A DNA stretch of 64,000 nucleotides from Clostridiaceae bacterium M8S5 (GTDB taxonomy: Bacteria > Bacillota > Clostridia > Tissierellales > MCWD3): NCBI GenBank assembly GCA_029227815.1, contig CP118523.1, forward strand, positions 3,410,001 through 3,474,000, given 5' to 3'. The translations under genes and the position numbers were made by a program. Below are positions 34,771 to 45,408 of this stretch, piece by piece. Position 1 is the first letter of the stretch. Each line of letters begins with the position of its first letter. The notes under the pieces are model-generated. The model did no database searches, was not told where the DNA came from, and worked only from the letters and a program-made list of their open reading frames with translations.

Positions 34771-37700
34771 TTAGTCATTTAAAGCTTCTAGTATATTATC
34801 TATTGAGATATCACCAGATTCTAGATCATCTAACATGTTTTCTAACGAATCCTCTTTTCCTTCTTCATCATTTTTGTACTCAGCTACTAGTGTATCGTTT
34901 ATATATTTAGCCATCTGCTCTATTGTAGAATATGTGAATATATCAGAGATATCTATTATTTCTGGATATACTTCTTCTATTTTTTTTAGTAACTGTATCG
35001 CCATTAGGGAATCTCCTCCTAATGCATAGAATCCTTCATATACATCTATATCTTCCATCCCTAATACTTCACACCATATACCCTTTATACAGTTTTCTGT
35101 ATCGCTATAATCCTCTATACACTCTCCTTTTATTTTAGCTTTGACATTCTGTGTATGTGATTTCTTTTCCTCAGGTTTATTTATCTTCTTCCTAATAAGT
35201 AGCTTTTCTATCTCTTTAGAGAGCTTAAACTGCAGAAAATTACGTTTATCTATAAATTTCATATAATTTAGCTCTCCTGGCATTACTTTTTCTAAACTGG
35301 AATTTAATATTTCTTCAAAAGCACTCAATGCTTTTGCAGTATTGTTTCCATTAATAAATGAGTAAGATTCCGTCACTCCATAGTCCACTGCCATTCCTGT
35401 CTCTTTCCAGCTTGGCCAGTTAATAGCTATGGAATTCCCTCTATATGAAGCAAATGAATCCATATATGCGTTCGATGCTGCATAGTCGCTCTGTCCTAAA
35501 TCTCCAAATACTGAAATCATTGATGAGAACATTATAAAGAAATCAAGTTCATCTTGTTTTGTTAAGTCATCTAGTATCCATGTTCCATACATTTTAGGAG
35601 CAATAACACTATCAAATTTTCTCTTATCCTTTGTAATTATCAAACCATCTCCTGCTTTTCCCGCGCAATGAATTACGCCTTTTAGTTTGCCATGTTCTTT
35701 TCTTAGGTTGTCTAATGCTTCTTCCATATCTGATAGGCTACATACATCCGCACTCACACAATGTACTTTTGCTCCTTTACTTTCCATTTCTTTTATGCTT
35801 TCTATTGCTCTTATTAGTTTTTTTTCTTTTCCATCAATTAATATCTCATCCCATTTACCTCTTTTAGGTACTGATGATCTACTTATTAATGCTATATTTG
35901 ATGCGTTATTTTTAGCAAGATATTTACCCATTTCCAGTCCTAATCCACCAGTTCCACCTGTTACTACATAAACTCCATCAGAACTAATCTCTATGTTCTG
36001 TCTATTTTCTTTGATATCTACTTTACCAAATTCCTGCACATATCTTTTATTCTTTCTATAGGCTATTTTATATTGTGTGTATGACTGTATTTCTTTTACT
36101 ATATTTTCTTTATTGCTACTTTTATCTATATCAATACATCTACATTTAAGATTATCATACTCCCAGTTTATTACTTTTCCAAGTGCTAAATAAGCTTCTC
36201 CATGAGGTTTAATTATATTCTCTAATCCTGTTACTTTATTGGCATTATCCGCTACTAGAACAAGTTCTATATTGTCACTATACTTATTTTTTAAGATAGC
36301 CCTTGTACTATAAAATAAACTAGATAGACTATACTCTTGTAATCTCTTTAAGTCCTCTAAAGATTTTGGATTACCTTCATCTGTTATGAATAGATGTACA
36401 ACTCTTTCTATTTTTTTATCTTTTATATCTTTAAATAACTGTATATAGTCAATTTCTGTATTAGCTATAATATATTCAAAATCGTTTATTTTTCTATATG
36501 ATTGTCCAAAATTAACTTCTATTATTTTATTATTTGTCTTTCTTAATTCCTCTGTTATACACTCTGAATCTTGTGATGAATTATTGAATACCAGTGTAAC
36601 TTTATTTTCTATTTCTCTATCTTTAGATACAGATTCTTCTTTCCAGATTAAATTAAAGTATTTATTCTTTAGTATCCCTTGCTCTTTGAATTGTGTTTGT
36701 GTTTTGTTCACTCTCTTTATATTGTAATCCTCTACGCTTGCTATAATTTCACCATTCATATCTACTAAATCAATATCAAATGATATTGTCTCTTTTTTAT
36801 CTGGTGTTTTATCGTTTATTCTGATATAGCTATAAATTTTGCCATCTATAGATTTATATAGTTTAAAGCTTTTGTAGAAATATGGCAAATACGTTCCTGT
36901 TCCGATTTTTTGGCTTACTATATTCATTGCATTGTCTAGTATACCTACATGTAGCCTAAAGGTATTATAATCATCTTTTATATCGTCTGCTAACTCGAAA
37001 GCGTATATTATCTCTTTTTTGCCAATTCCAATTCTTTTTTCGTTTTCCCATCTATGCCCTAAGTCTATACCTATGCTTTTCTGACCCAAATCAATTTTGC
37101 TATTATCTTTATCCTTTTCATCACTAAATTTGTTTATAATCGTATTTATATCTAGCTTTCTTTCCTTTTGCTCTTCTATTTCGTAAACTTTACATTCACA
37201 ATGTTTTATCCAAATTTCTTCAAATTCATCATTTAATTTGCTAGCAAATTTAATTTCTAGATAATCATTTTTCTTGTTTACTATTATTTGCATGTCTCTT
37301 TCTTCATCAGGTTCTAATATTAACGGTGTATAGAAAATTATATCTCTTATATCCAATTCTTCACTATAGTAATTTTTGCATACCTGAGCTACCATTTCTA
37401 TATATGTGGTACCTGGTAGTACATGATTATCGAAAATCTTATGTTCGCCTAAAACCCACTGTCTATCTTTACCATACCTAACTACGTATATATCTTGATC
37501 AATTGACCTTACCAAGCATCTATCTAAATATGGATGGTCATATTCTTTTTCGTGTGATGTACTTTTAACTTCTATTTCTTTTTTTGGTTCTACCTCATAC
37601 CAATATCTAGTTTTCTCAAACGGATAATATGGTATATTTATTTTACTCAACTGTTCTTCATTGAACAGTTCATCCCATTTTGCACTCGCACCTTTTACGT

Positions 37701-39567
37701 ATAAACTGCATACTTCTTTTGCTAAAGCATCTGTAGTGTTTTCTCTAAGTCTTTTTATTAATTTATTTATTTCTTTAGTCATATTTCTTTTTTGAGTTTC
37801 TGTAATTTCTCCATCATTTTTGTTGGGTTTATTTTTTGATACTATTTTATTTGACCCATAATATATTCCTTTTGCATCAATAGTTTTTATTTCACTCATT
37901 AGTTTACGTATTTTTGTCTTTAGTTCGTCTACATTTCTAGCTATTAATGCTATTCTATGAGCATAATGACTTCTTCCTATGCATGTTGTGTAACTAAAAT
38001 TTTCTAAACTTACGCTATTTTTTTCTAAATACTCATTGTATTCTTTTAATAGATTTTTTAATGAATCCGTAGTTTTTGCTGATATCGTTATTATTTTTAT
38101 ACTATCATCTTTTTTCAAATCTTTATTTATGATTTCAGGAGCTTCCTGTAATATTACATGTGAGTTTGTTCCACTAAATCCAAATGCACTGACACCTGCT
38201 GTTCTAGGTATATCACTCTTCCATTCTATTTTTTTATCAGTTACATATACTGGTGAATTTGAAAAATTAATGAATCTGTTTGGTTCTTCAAAGTTTATTG
38301 TTGCTGGTATTACTTTATTCTTGATCATCAAAATAACTTTTATAAATGATGCTAGTCCTGATGCAGCTACTAAATGCCCTATACTTGATTTTACTGATCC
38401 TATTGCACAAAATTGTTTTTTATCTGTTAAAGTATTAAATGCTTGGGTTATAGCTTTTATTTCTATTGGATCACCTAGCTTTGTTCCTGTTCCATGTGCT
38501 TCCATATAACTTAACGTATTTGGATCTATTTTTGATTTTTGCCACGCTGATGTTAAAAGCCTTTTTTGCATATCAGCATCTGGTGCGGTTATACCATTTG
38601 ATGCTCCATCATTGTTTATTACTGATCCTTTTATCACTGCATGTATAGGGTCACCATCTTCTATAGCTTTGGTTAGTTTTTTTAATACTACTGCTCCTAC
38701 TCCTTCTCCCCAAACTGTACCTGCTGCGTTTTGATCAAATGTCCTAACCTCATCTGTTTTTGACTCTACCGACTCTAGTTCTTTTAATTCATCTTTAAAT
38801 GTCAATGGAACATAATTTAGATTACTTAAACCACCAGCTAAAGCCATATCACATTCACCGTTAAGTATAGCTTGACAGCCTTGATGTATAGACACTAATC
38901 CTGAGGAACACGCTGTATCTATGACAATTGCTGGCCCTTTAAGATTTAATATATATGATACTCTGCTAGCTAGTATACCTGGCCATGTTCCTGTAACAAC
39001 CATTGGATCATTTGCTGCTAACCTTTTATACTGTAATTCTGCCACATGATCCATACCTACATAAACTGCTGTGTTACTTCCTTCTAACAAATCTTTGCAA
39101 TAGCCTGCATCCTCAAAAGCCTCATATGCTACTTCCAAAAAAATACGCTGAAAAGGATCCATTGCATTTGCCTCTCTAGGAGGTATCCTAAAAAATTTGG
39201 CGTCAAATTTATCTATCTCTGTTAAATACCCTCTTTTATGATACTCCACTTTTATTTCTTCATTTTGATTTATGTATCCAGATTCTTTAAGACGCTTATA
39301 ATGAAACCTCATCAGATAGTTTTCTACGTCTTTTTTTCTTTCGTTAGGCAAACTTCTTATACTATTTTTACCTTTAAGTATGTTTTGCCAATATTCTTTG
39401 AGATTACTAGATTCTGCGAACTTACCAGACATCCCTATTACTGCTATATCTATATTTTGATCATCATTTGAATCTTTTTTTAATTCTAAAAGCATTTTCT
39501 TTGCATCATCTTTAGTCAGCTTATGATTTGCAACCTGTGAAAAAATATATTTTTCTATACTCTCCAT
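34771..39567 (-). CDS. trans-AT PKS module KS-DH-KR-ACP (second extension)
   Basis: This 1598-residue protein has KS (DTACSSGLVSIH, AHGTGTKLGD, SIGHLVAASG: Cys-His-His intact), a DH (VLGEHKIFDNHVLPG with the catalytic His, and LDNAMN), a KR (VTGGTGGLGLEMGKYL, FSSMISVFGDLG, Tyr in DYAASNAYM) and an ACP (YALGGDSLMAIQLL). No AT domain is present, so malonyl is loaded in trans. N- and C-terminal helices (KLTKDDAKKMLLELK; MLDDLESGDISIDNILEAL) look like docking elements. It adds a two-carbon unit and can reduce it to an alcohol or alkene. Confidence 0.93.
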   Translation of the reverse strand: MESIEKYIFSQVANHKLTKDDAKKMLLELKKDSNDDQNIDIAVIGMSGKFAESSNLKEYWQNILKGKNSIRSLPNERKKDVENYLMRFHYKRLKESGYINQNEEIKVEYHKRGYLTEIDKFDAKFFRIPPREANAMDPFQRIFLEVAYEAFEDAGYCKDLLEGSNTAVYVGMDHVAELQYKRLAANDPMVVTGTWPGILASRVSYILNLKGPAIVIDTACSSGLVSIHQGCQAILNGECDMALAGGLSNLNYVPLTFKDELKELESVESKTDEVRTFDQNAAGTVWGEGVGAVVLKKLTKAIEDGDPIHAVIKGSVINNDGASNGITAPDADMQKRLLTSAWQKSKIDPNTLSYMEAHGTGTKLGDPIEIKAITQAFNTLTDKKQFCAIGSVKSSIGHLVAASGLASFIKVILMIKNKVIPATINFEEPNRFINFSNSPVYVTDKKIEWKSDIPRTAGVSAFGFSGTNSHVILQEAPEIINKDLKKDDSIKIITISAKTTDSLKNLLKEYNEYLEKNSVSLENFSYTTCIGRSHYAHRIALIARNVDELKTKIRKLMSEIKTIDAKGIYYGSNKIVSKNKPNKNDGEITETQKRNMTKEINKLIKRLRENTTDALAKEVCSLYVKGASAKWDELFNEEQLSKINIPYYPFEKTRYWYEVEPKKEIEVKSTSHEKEYDHPYLDRCLVRSIDQDIYVVRYGKDRQWVLGEHKIFDNHVLPGTTYIEMVAQVCKNYYSEELDIRDIIFYTPLILEPDEERDMQIIVNKKNDYLEIKFASKLNDEFEEIWIKHCECKVYEIEEQKERKLDINTIINKFSDEKDKDNSKIDLGQKSIGIDLGHRWENEKRIGIGKKEIIYAFELADDIKDDYNTFRLHVGILDNAMNIVSQKIGTGTYLPYFYKSFKLYKSIDGKIYSYIRINDKTPDKKETISFDIDLVDMNGEIIASVEDYNIKRVNKTQTQFKEQGILKNKYFNLIWKEESVSKDREIENKVTLVFNNSSQDSECITEELRKTNNKIIEVNFGQSYRKINDFEYIIANTEIDYIQLFKDIKDKKIERVVHLFITDEGNPKSLEDLKRLQEYSLSSLFYSTRAILKNKYSDNIELVLVADNANKVTGLENIIKPHGEAYLALGKVINWEYDNLKCRCIDIDKSSNKENIVKEIQSYTQYKIAYRKNKRYVQEFGKVDIKENRQNIEISSDGVYVVTGGTGGLGLEMGKYLAKNNASNIALISRSSVPKRGKWDEILIDGKEKKLIRAIESIKEMESKGAKVHCVSADVCSLSDMEEALDNLRKEHGKLKGVIHCAGKAGDGLIITKDKRKFDSVIAPKMYGTWILDDLTKQDELDFFIMFSSMISVFGDLGQSDYAASNAYMDSFASYRGNSIAINWPSWKETGMAVDYGVTESYSFINGNNTAKALSAFEEILNSSLEKVMPGELNYMKFIDKRNFLQFKLSKEIEKLLIRKKINKPEEKKSHTQNVKAKIKGECIEDYSDTENCIKGIWCEVLGMEDIDVYEGFYALGGDSLMAIQLLKKIEEVYPEIIDISDIFTYSTIEQMAKYINDTLVAEYKNDEEGKEDSLENMLDDLESGDISIDNILEALND

Positions 39568-39585
39568 TTTTACACCTCAAATCGT

Positions 39586-42500
39586 TTATTTTTTGAAAAC
39601 TTCATCTGCCTGACTAACTGTGATATCTCCATTAGCCAGCTTACTCAGTAATTCGTCTAAATCATCACTCTTTTCTTTAGTAGTGTTGCTTTTATTTAAC
39701 TCTTTATTTATATACTCTGCCATATCAAAAACTGTTGGATAATTAAATACATCTGTTACATCTAAAACTTCTGGATATTGACTATCTATTTTTTTATATA
39801 ACTCGATAGCTAATATAGAATCTCCCCCCATACTAGAGAAAGTATCATATATGTTTACTTCTTCTGCCATTAATACTTCTGCCCATATTTTAGATAGTCT
39901 CTTTTCTATAGGGCTATAAGCTTCATTAATTTCTTCTTTTATACTTACTTTTTTATTCATTCTTACTTGTTTTTTTTCAATGTTAGATGTTTCTATTGAG
40001 TCATCAATTAATAACGGTAGCTTTGATGATACATTTTTGTTGAAATCACCCACTACAATTCTATTTGTACCACTACCAAATGCCCATTCTAATATCTCTA
40101 GCCCTTCATTTACATCTATCGGACTGAATACATCATCTTTTTTTATCGCACCATTATCATATGCCATCCCTACCGAATTAAAAGCTGGCCAATTTATAGA
40201 TACCGTCTTTAGCCCTTGGTTATTTCGATAGTAGCTGTAACCATCCATAAATGCATTTGCCATGCTATAATCGCCTTGTCCCTTACCTCCTATTAGCGCG
40301 TTTATTGATGAGAACATCACCATAAAATCTGGATTATCTTCTCTAGTCAAAACATCTAGATTAATAGTTCCATCCACCTTTGGAGCTAAGACTTTTTTAT
40401 ACTCATCTATGTCTTTTCTAAATATGAAACCGTTACCTGCCACTCCTGCACAGTGAATTATCCCGTTTATTTTGCTAAATCTTTTTCTTATGTCTTTAAT
40501 TACGTTTTCCAATATGTTTTTATTGCTTATGTCTACACTATACGTTTTTACTTTACTAGAATTCTTCTCAATATGCATTATTGATTTTATTACCCTAGAC
40601 ACCTTGGTATCTTTATCACTATCTAATACATCTTCCCACTTGTTCCTATCTGGTATTTCTGTTCTTGCTAATAACGCTATATTTATCCGCTCTTTTGAAG
40701 ATATATACTTTGCTACTTCGAGCCCAAGACCACCTGTTCCACCAGTTATCAAATATACACCATCTTTTTTTAGTTTATATTCTAGCTTGAAGTCAGTATC
40801 ACTATATTCTTTAATTGCTTCTTTATAATACACTTCATTTCTGAGACCAACTATTGGGTCTAATAGGTCATTTTTTATACAATCTATAAGAATATTTGTA
40901 TTAACATCGTCCACATCTATGAAGTTACATTTTAAATCTGGATTTTCCATTATCGCTACTTTAATTAAACCCACTATCGCTGTATTATAAGGGTTTATAT
41001 TCTCATCTTTTTTTATTTGAAATGCATTTTTACTAATATAAAGTATGCTGATTTTCTTAGATAATTTGTTACAGGTTATTTCTTTAATCAGTTTATAGAC
41101 ACTATCTAATGTCAACTGAGTTTTACTGTCTCTAGGATCAAAATAACCATCATTAATATAGATTAACTTTTCTATATTCTTTTTTTCAAGCTTCTCTACT
41201 AATCTTTGATAGTTTTTTATATTATGATTTATTGAAATCTTATTCTCTTCTTCTACATATTTAGGACCAAAATTAATACTCATTACTTCGAACCCAAATT
41301 CTCTCAACTCTTTAGCATATGTTTCATCACCAATCACAGCTAGGTTTTTATAATTTTTTACTTTCTTAATGCTTACATCTACAGGTTTAAAGCAAATATA
41401 TTTTAATATAGCCTTGTAATAATTTGAGTTAATTTTATTGACTTTTTTTATTGAATAATCAATTGCTTCTACACATATATTTAAAGATGCATCTAAAAGC
41501 TTAATATCAAAGGTTGCTATTTGATTATCCTTGTTTTTAATTTTTACTACACTATATATTTCTTTAGGTAATGGTCTATAAAGTCTTATCTCTTTGTAGT
41601 TAAAAGGTAAATAGTTACCTGCTATATCTATTATATCTATAGCTGTGTTTAAGCTTCTATCCATCATTGCTGGATGATAAAAATGTTCTTTAAAATCATC
41701 TGCATATTCATCACTAACTTTAAATTTAGCTACATATCCTTCATTTATTTTGTATAATTTCTTTGATATTCCTTTCCATCTACCTTTAGTAATTACTAAC
41801 TTATCTTTTTTATCTACTGATATTTCCTCTTCTAGCTGGGGTATTGATGCTTTTTCTTCTTGTAAATCAACTATTCTTGCTTCTCCTTCAACATGTATAT
41901 CCCAAATTCCATTATCTTCACTAGCTATAGTAAATCTGTAGCCCTCTTTGCCTTCTTTCAATATTAACTGTAATTGTTTACATTCATCTTTAAACAATGC
42001 AAATTGTTTAATGAATACTACATCTCTAAACACTATTCCTTTTGTATCGTGAGCTTGCTTAATCGCTTTAACTACCATTTCAATATAAGCAGTTCCTGGC
42101 ATTACATACTTGTCTCCTACTTTGTGATCCCCTATAACCCAATCATCTTTAGGACTATAGTTATATGTATAGATTGTTTGGCCTAATGTTCGAGTTATTT
42201 TTGTATCTTTTGGTAACGTTTTTTGCACAATTCTTTCTACCCAACATCTATTTTTTTTGAATGTATATAAAGGCAATGTCACTTTTCTATTATCAGTACA
42301 GCCAATGAAGTCGACTTTCGCACCTCTTACATATAACATGCATAATTTTTTCAATGAATCTTCAGTACGTATTTTAATACTACTTGCCTCTACATCTAAT
42401 TTCTCTTTTTCTTCACTGCTTATTTCGTAATCATTTAATCTTTTCTTTTTGTGATACGCTATTTTGTGGTAAGCGTAAAACACATTATCAGCTTTGTTAT

Positions 42501-44100
42501 CTTTTATAAAATTACTCAAACTATTTAGCATCTCATCTTTATCTCTTGTAATTACTGCTAATCTATGTTCATGATGTACTCTACCTATGTTACTCGTATA
42601 ACATACATCATGTATGTTTATCTGTCTTACTTTTAAATCATCTATATAACTTTTTGCTAATTTTTTAAGTGTATCTTCATCTTTAGCCGACAATGTAAAT
42701 ACACTTATTTCATTTTGGTTTGTCTTTATACCATGCATATCTTGAGTGTATTCTTCTAGCACTACATGACAATTTGTACCACTTAACCCAAAGGAACTAA
42801 CCCCTCCAATTAATGGAGTTTCTTTTTTCTCCCACTTGTTTAACTTATCATTTACATACACTGGTGAATCTATGAAGTCTATTTTTTTATTTGGTTCGTT
42901 AAAGTTTATCGTAGGAGCTATTTGTTTATTTTTAAGCATTAATATCAATTTTATAATTCCTGGCATCCCTGCTGCATTATCCAAGTGACCTAGATTTGTC
43001 TTGCAAGAACCTATTGCACATATGCCTTTTTTTTGTGTATATTTATTAAATGCCATTTCAATGCCATTTATCTCTATAGGATCTCCTAGCTTTGTTCCTG
43101 TTCCATGTGTCTCTATATAAGAAACGGTCTCTGGCTTTATCCTTGCACTTTTCCATGCTTTAATTATCACATCTGATTGTGCTTTTGCACTTGGGGCTGT
43201 TAATCCTATGCTTTTTCCATCTTGATTAACTGCGCTACCTTTTATTACAGCATGAATATTGTCTTTATCTCTAATCGCTGCCTCTAGTGATTTTAGCAAT
43301 AATACTCCTACGCCTTCTCCAGAGGCAAATCCATCTGCACCTTCATCAAAAGCTCTAGTTTCATCTCTTTGTGATCTGATTCCAACTTTATCATCAAATC
43401 CCCTTTGTATAGGCATTAGATTTATTTTTATGCCACCTGCAATAGCCATGTCACAATCTCCGTTTTTTATCGCTTTTGATGCTAAGTGTATTGCTACTAA
43501 TGCTGAAGAACAAGCAGTATCTATTACCATACTAGGGCCTTTCAAATTAAGTATATATGCAATCCTTCCCGCTAACACCGATCTTACATTTCCAGGTAGT
43601 GATAGATTCTCATATGCTTTGTTATTTACTGCTTGTACATACCTATAATAATCTAGTCTTAGATCATTACTATGCCCTACATAAATACCTGTGTTACTTC
43701 CTTTTATATTTTCTCCTCCATACCCAGCTTCTTCTAGAGTACTCCATACTGCTTCTAAAAATATTCTCTGAGTTGGGTCTATCAATTTTGCCTCTCTATA
43801 GGAAATATTAAAGAATTCATAATCAAATTTATCTATCTCATCTAAATATGCAGCCTTAACTATTTTTTCTTTTACTAATGGTTCATATGAAACTCCATAT
43901 GCATCCTTCATTCTACTTTCTGGATAGCTTCTTATACAATTCCTCCCATTTTTAAGAATTTGCCAGTATTCTTTACAGTTTTCTGCTGTTGCGAATTTAC
44001 ATGTCATGCCTATTATTGCTATATCATCTACTTTATTTTTTGTAACTTTTGATTCTATATTTTTAAGGTCGTTTATGTTAAAAAACTCGCCCTTCATCAT
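39586..44100 (-). CDS. trans-AT PKS module KS-DH-KR-ACP (first extension)
   Basis: This 1504-residue protein has KS (DTACSSALVAIHLA, THGTGTKLGD, NLGHLDNAAG), DH (VIGDHKVGDKYVMPG and HPAMMDRSLN; the Gly of the usual HxxxGxxxxP motif is Asp), KR (ITGGTGGLGLEVAKYI, FSSINALIGGKGQG, DYSMANAFM) and ACP (SSMGGDSILAIELY). It lacks AT. It follows the NRPS gene and AT gene, so its KS probably accepts a peptidyl chain. The C-terminal LDELLSKLANGDITVSQADE resembles the docking-like tail of the next module. GGAGGG lies before two alternative ATGs. Confidence 0.93.
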   Translation of the reverse strand: MMKGEFFNINDLKNIESKVTKNKVDDIAIIGMTCKFATAENCKEYWQILKNGRNCIRSYPESRMKDAYGVSYEPLVKEKIVKAAYLDEIDKFDYEFFNISYREAKLIDPTQRIFLEAVWSTLEEAGYGGENIKGSNTGIYVGHSNDLRLDYYRYVQAVNNKAYENLSLPGNVRSVLAGRIAYILNLKGPSMVIDTACSSALVAIHLASKAIKNGDCDMAIAGGIKINLMPIQRGFDDKVGIRSQRDETRAFDEGADGFASGEGVGVLLLKSLEAAIRDKDNIHAVIKGSAVNQDGKSIGLTAPSAKAQSDVIIKAWKSARIKPETVSYIETHGTGTKLGDPIEINGIEMAFNKYTQKKGICAIGSCKTNLGHLDNAAGMPGIIKLILMLKNKQIAPTINFNEPNKKIDFIDSPVYVNDKLNKWEKKETPLIGGVSSFGLSGTNCHVVLEEYTQDMHGIKTNQNEISVFTLSAKDEDTLKKLAKSYIDDLKVRQINIHDVCYTSNIGRVHHEHRLAVITRDKDEMLNSLSNFIKDNKADNVFYAYHKIAYHKKKRLNDYEISSEEKEKLDVEASSIKIRTEDSLKKLCMLYVRGAKVDFIGCTDNRKVTLPLYTFKKNRCWVERIVQKTLPKDTKITRTLGQTIYTYNYSPKDDWVIGDHKVGDKYVMPGTAYIEMVVKAIKQAHDTKGIVFRDVVFIKQFALFKDECKQLQLILKEGKEGYRFTIASEDNGIWDIHVEGEARIVDLQEEKASIPQLEEEISVDKKDKLVITKGRWKGISKKLYKINEGYVAKFKVSDEYADDFKEHFYHPAMMDRSLNTAIDIIDIAGNYLPFNYKEIRLYRPLPKEIYSVVKIKNKDNQIATFDIKLLDASLNICVEAIDYSIKKVNKINSNYYKAILKYICFKPVDVSIKKVKNYKNLAVIGDETYAKELREFGFEVMSINFGPKYVEEENKISINHNIKNYQRLVEKLEKKNIEKLIYINDGYFDPRDSKTQLTLDSVYKLIKEITCNKLSKKISILYISKNAFQIKKDENINPYNTAIVGLIKVAIMENPDLKCNFIDVDDVNTNILIDCIKNDLLDPIVGLRNEVYYKEAIKEYSDTDFKLEYKLKKDGVYLITGGTGGLGLEVAKYISSKERINIALLARTEIPDRNKWEDVLDSDKDTKVSRVIKSIMHIEKNSSKVKTYSVDISNKNILENVIKDIRKRFSKINGIIHCAGVAGNGFIFRKDIDEYKKVLAPKVDGTINLDVLTREDNPDFMVMFSSINALIGGKGQGDYSMANAFMDGYSYYRNNQGLKTVSINWPAFNSVGMAYDNGAIKKDDVFSPIDVNEGLEILEWAFGSGTNRIVVGDFNKNVSSKLPLLIDDSIETSNIEKKQVRMNKKVSIKEEINEAYSPIEKRLSKIWAEVLMAEEVNIYDTFSSMGGDSILAIELYKKIDSQYPEVLDVTDVFNYPTVFDMAEYINKELNKSNTTKEKSDDLDELLSKLANGDITVSQADEVFKK

Positions 44101-44130
44101 CTCCCTCCTTTCATCTTTTGAGCAATAATT

Positions 44131-45384
44131 CTATCCAACATATCGGTTGTCTTTATTTAGTATATCTTTAGTATTCGTTTCCTCAAATATCTGCTTAAAT
44201 CTCTGCTCTTGCTCTGATTTTGGAGTTTTTTTAGTTATAAATATCTGTTTCAATAAGTCTAGTGACTTACTCATCTGTTCTATGGAAGGCTCGATTCCTT
44301 CTTTTTCTACCTTATCTCTAATTATTTCTATTTCTTTATATGGCAATATAACTCCGTTCTTATATTCTTCATTGTCATAGTTGTAGTTTTTAGTACATAC
44401 TGCTATGGCTAAACACCTTGTTATAACTGATGGTGCTTCTCTAGTTTCTTTTAACATTTCTTCTTTTAATAATTGCATATCCATTTGAACATCTGTTGAA
44501 TATGTTTTTATGTCAAATTTATTCTTTTTCATTAAGTTTTTTAGTACTGTTTTTGGCCCTATTTCTAAAGCCACATTTATACTATTGTCATCTAGGTATT
44601 TCACTGAATCTGACCAGTGTACTGGTTCTTCTAACTGTTTTGTCAAATTTGTTATAATATCTTTATATGTCTCATATGGTTTAGCTGTAACATTGGATAT
44701 AACAGGATATTTCAGCTCGCTGTATTTATATTTCATTAATTCATTCTTTAATTTACTAGCTGCCGGTTTCATTAACGGGCTGTGGAATGCTGCACTCACT
44801 TTTAAAGGTATTACTACTGCATTTAATTTCTTAAGTTTTTCACATGCTTTTTCTACTGCATTACTATGGCCTGAAATTACAATCTGATTGGGTGCATTAT
44901 AGTTTGATATCACTAAACATTCTTGATCTGTTGAAAATTCACAACATATATCTTCAATAATGCTACTATCTAGCCCCCCTATAGCAGCCATCTTACCAAC
45001 GCCTTCTGCACTAGCTTCTTGCATAAACTGCCCTCTTTTATAAACTATCTTTACTGCATCTATAAATGAAAGTGCACCACTACATACTAGTGCTGTATAT
45101 TCTCCTAAGCTATGCCCTGCTAAAATAGTAGGCTTTATATCATATAATTCTTTTATTATGTTGTAAGCTGAGTAGCTTACAGTTAATATAGCTGCTTGAG
45201 TATTTTGAGTTTTTGTCAATTCTTCTATATCACCTTCAAAACATAACTTTGCCAAATCCATACCAAGTGCTTCGTTGGCTTGTTTGAATATATCTTTAAC
45301 TTTATCATACTTATCGTATAGATCCTTTCCCATTCCAACATATTGTGAAGCTTGTCCTGGAAATAGTAATGCAATTTTATTCAT
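44131..45384 (-). CDS. trans-acting malonyl-ACP acyltransferase
   Basis: This 417-residue protein is a stand-alone AT: FPGQASQYVGMGKDLY, nucleophile GHSLGEYTALVCSGAL, the Arg of YKRGQFMQEA, and SAAFHSPLM. It should load malonyl units on the AT-less PKS modules beside it. About 120 residues at the C-terminus extend beyond a simple AT and are of unknown use. AAGGGGAG precedes ATG. Confidence 0.93.
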   Translation of the reverse strand: MNKIALLFPGQASQYVGMGKDLYDKYDKVKDIFKQANEALGMDLAKLCFEGDIEELTKTQNTQAAILTVSYSAYNIIKELYDIKPTILAGHSLGEYTALVCSGALSFIDAVKIVYKRGQFMQEASAEGVGKMAAIGGLDSSIIEDICCEFSTDQECLVISNYNAPNQIVISGHSNAVEKACEKLKKLNAVVIPLKVSAAFHSPLMKPAASKLKNELMKYKYSELKYPVISNVTAKPYETYKDIITNLTKQLEEPVHWSDSVKYLDDNSINVALEIGPKTVLKNLMKKNKFDIKTYSTDVQMDMQLLKEEMLKETREAPSVITRCLAIAVCTKNYNYDNEEYKNGVILPYKEIEIIRDKVEKEGIEPSIEQMSKSLDLLKQIFITKKTPKSEQEQRFKQIFEETNTKDILNKDNRYVG

Positions 45385-45408
45385 CCTAATCTCCCCTTAT
45401 TATAATTT

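Noticed and set aside
34771..44100. Integrated AT domains in the PKS proteins
   Set aside because: No GHSxG acyltransferase motif occurs between KS and DH; the only AT is the separate gene at 44131-45384.
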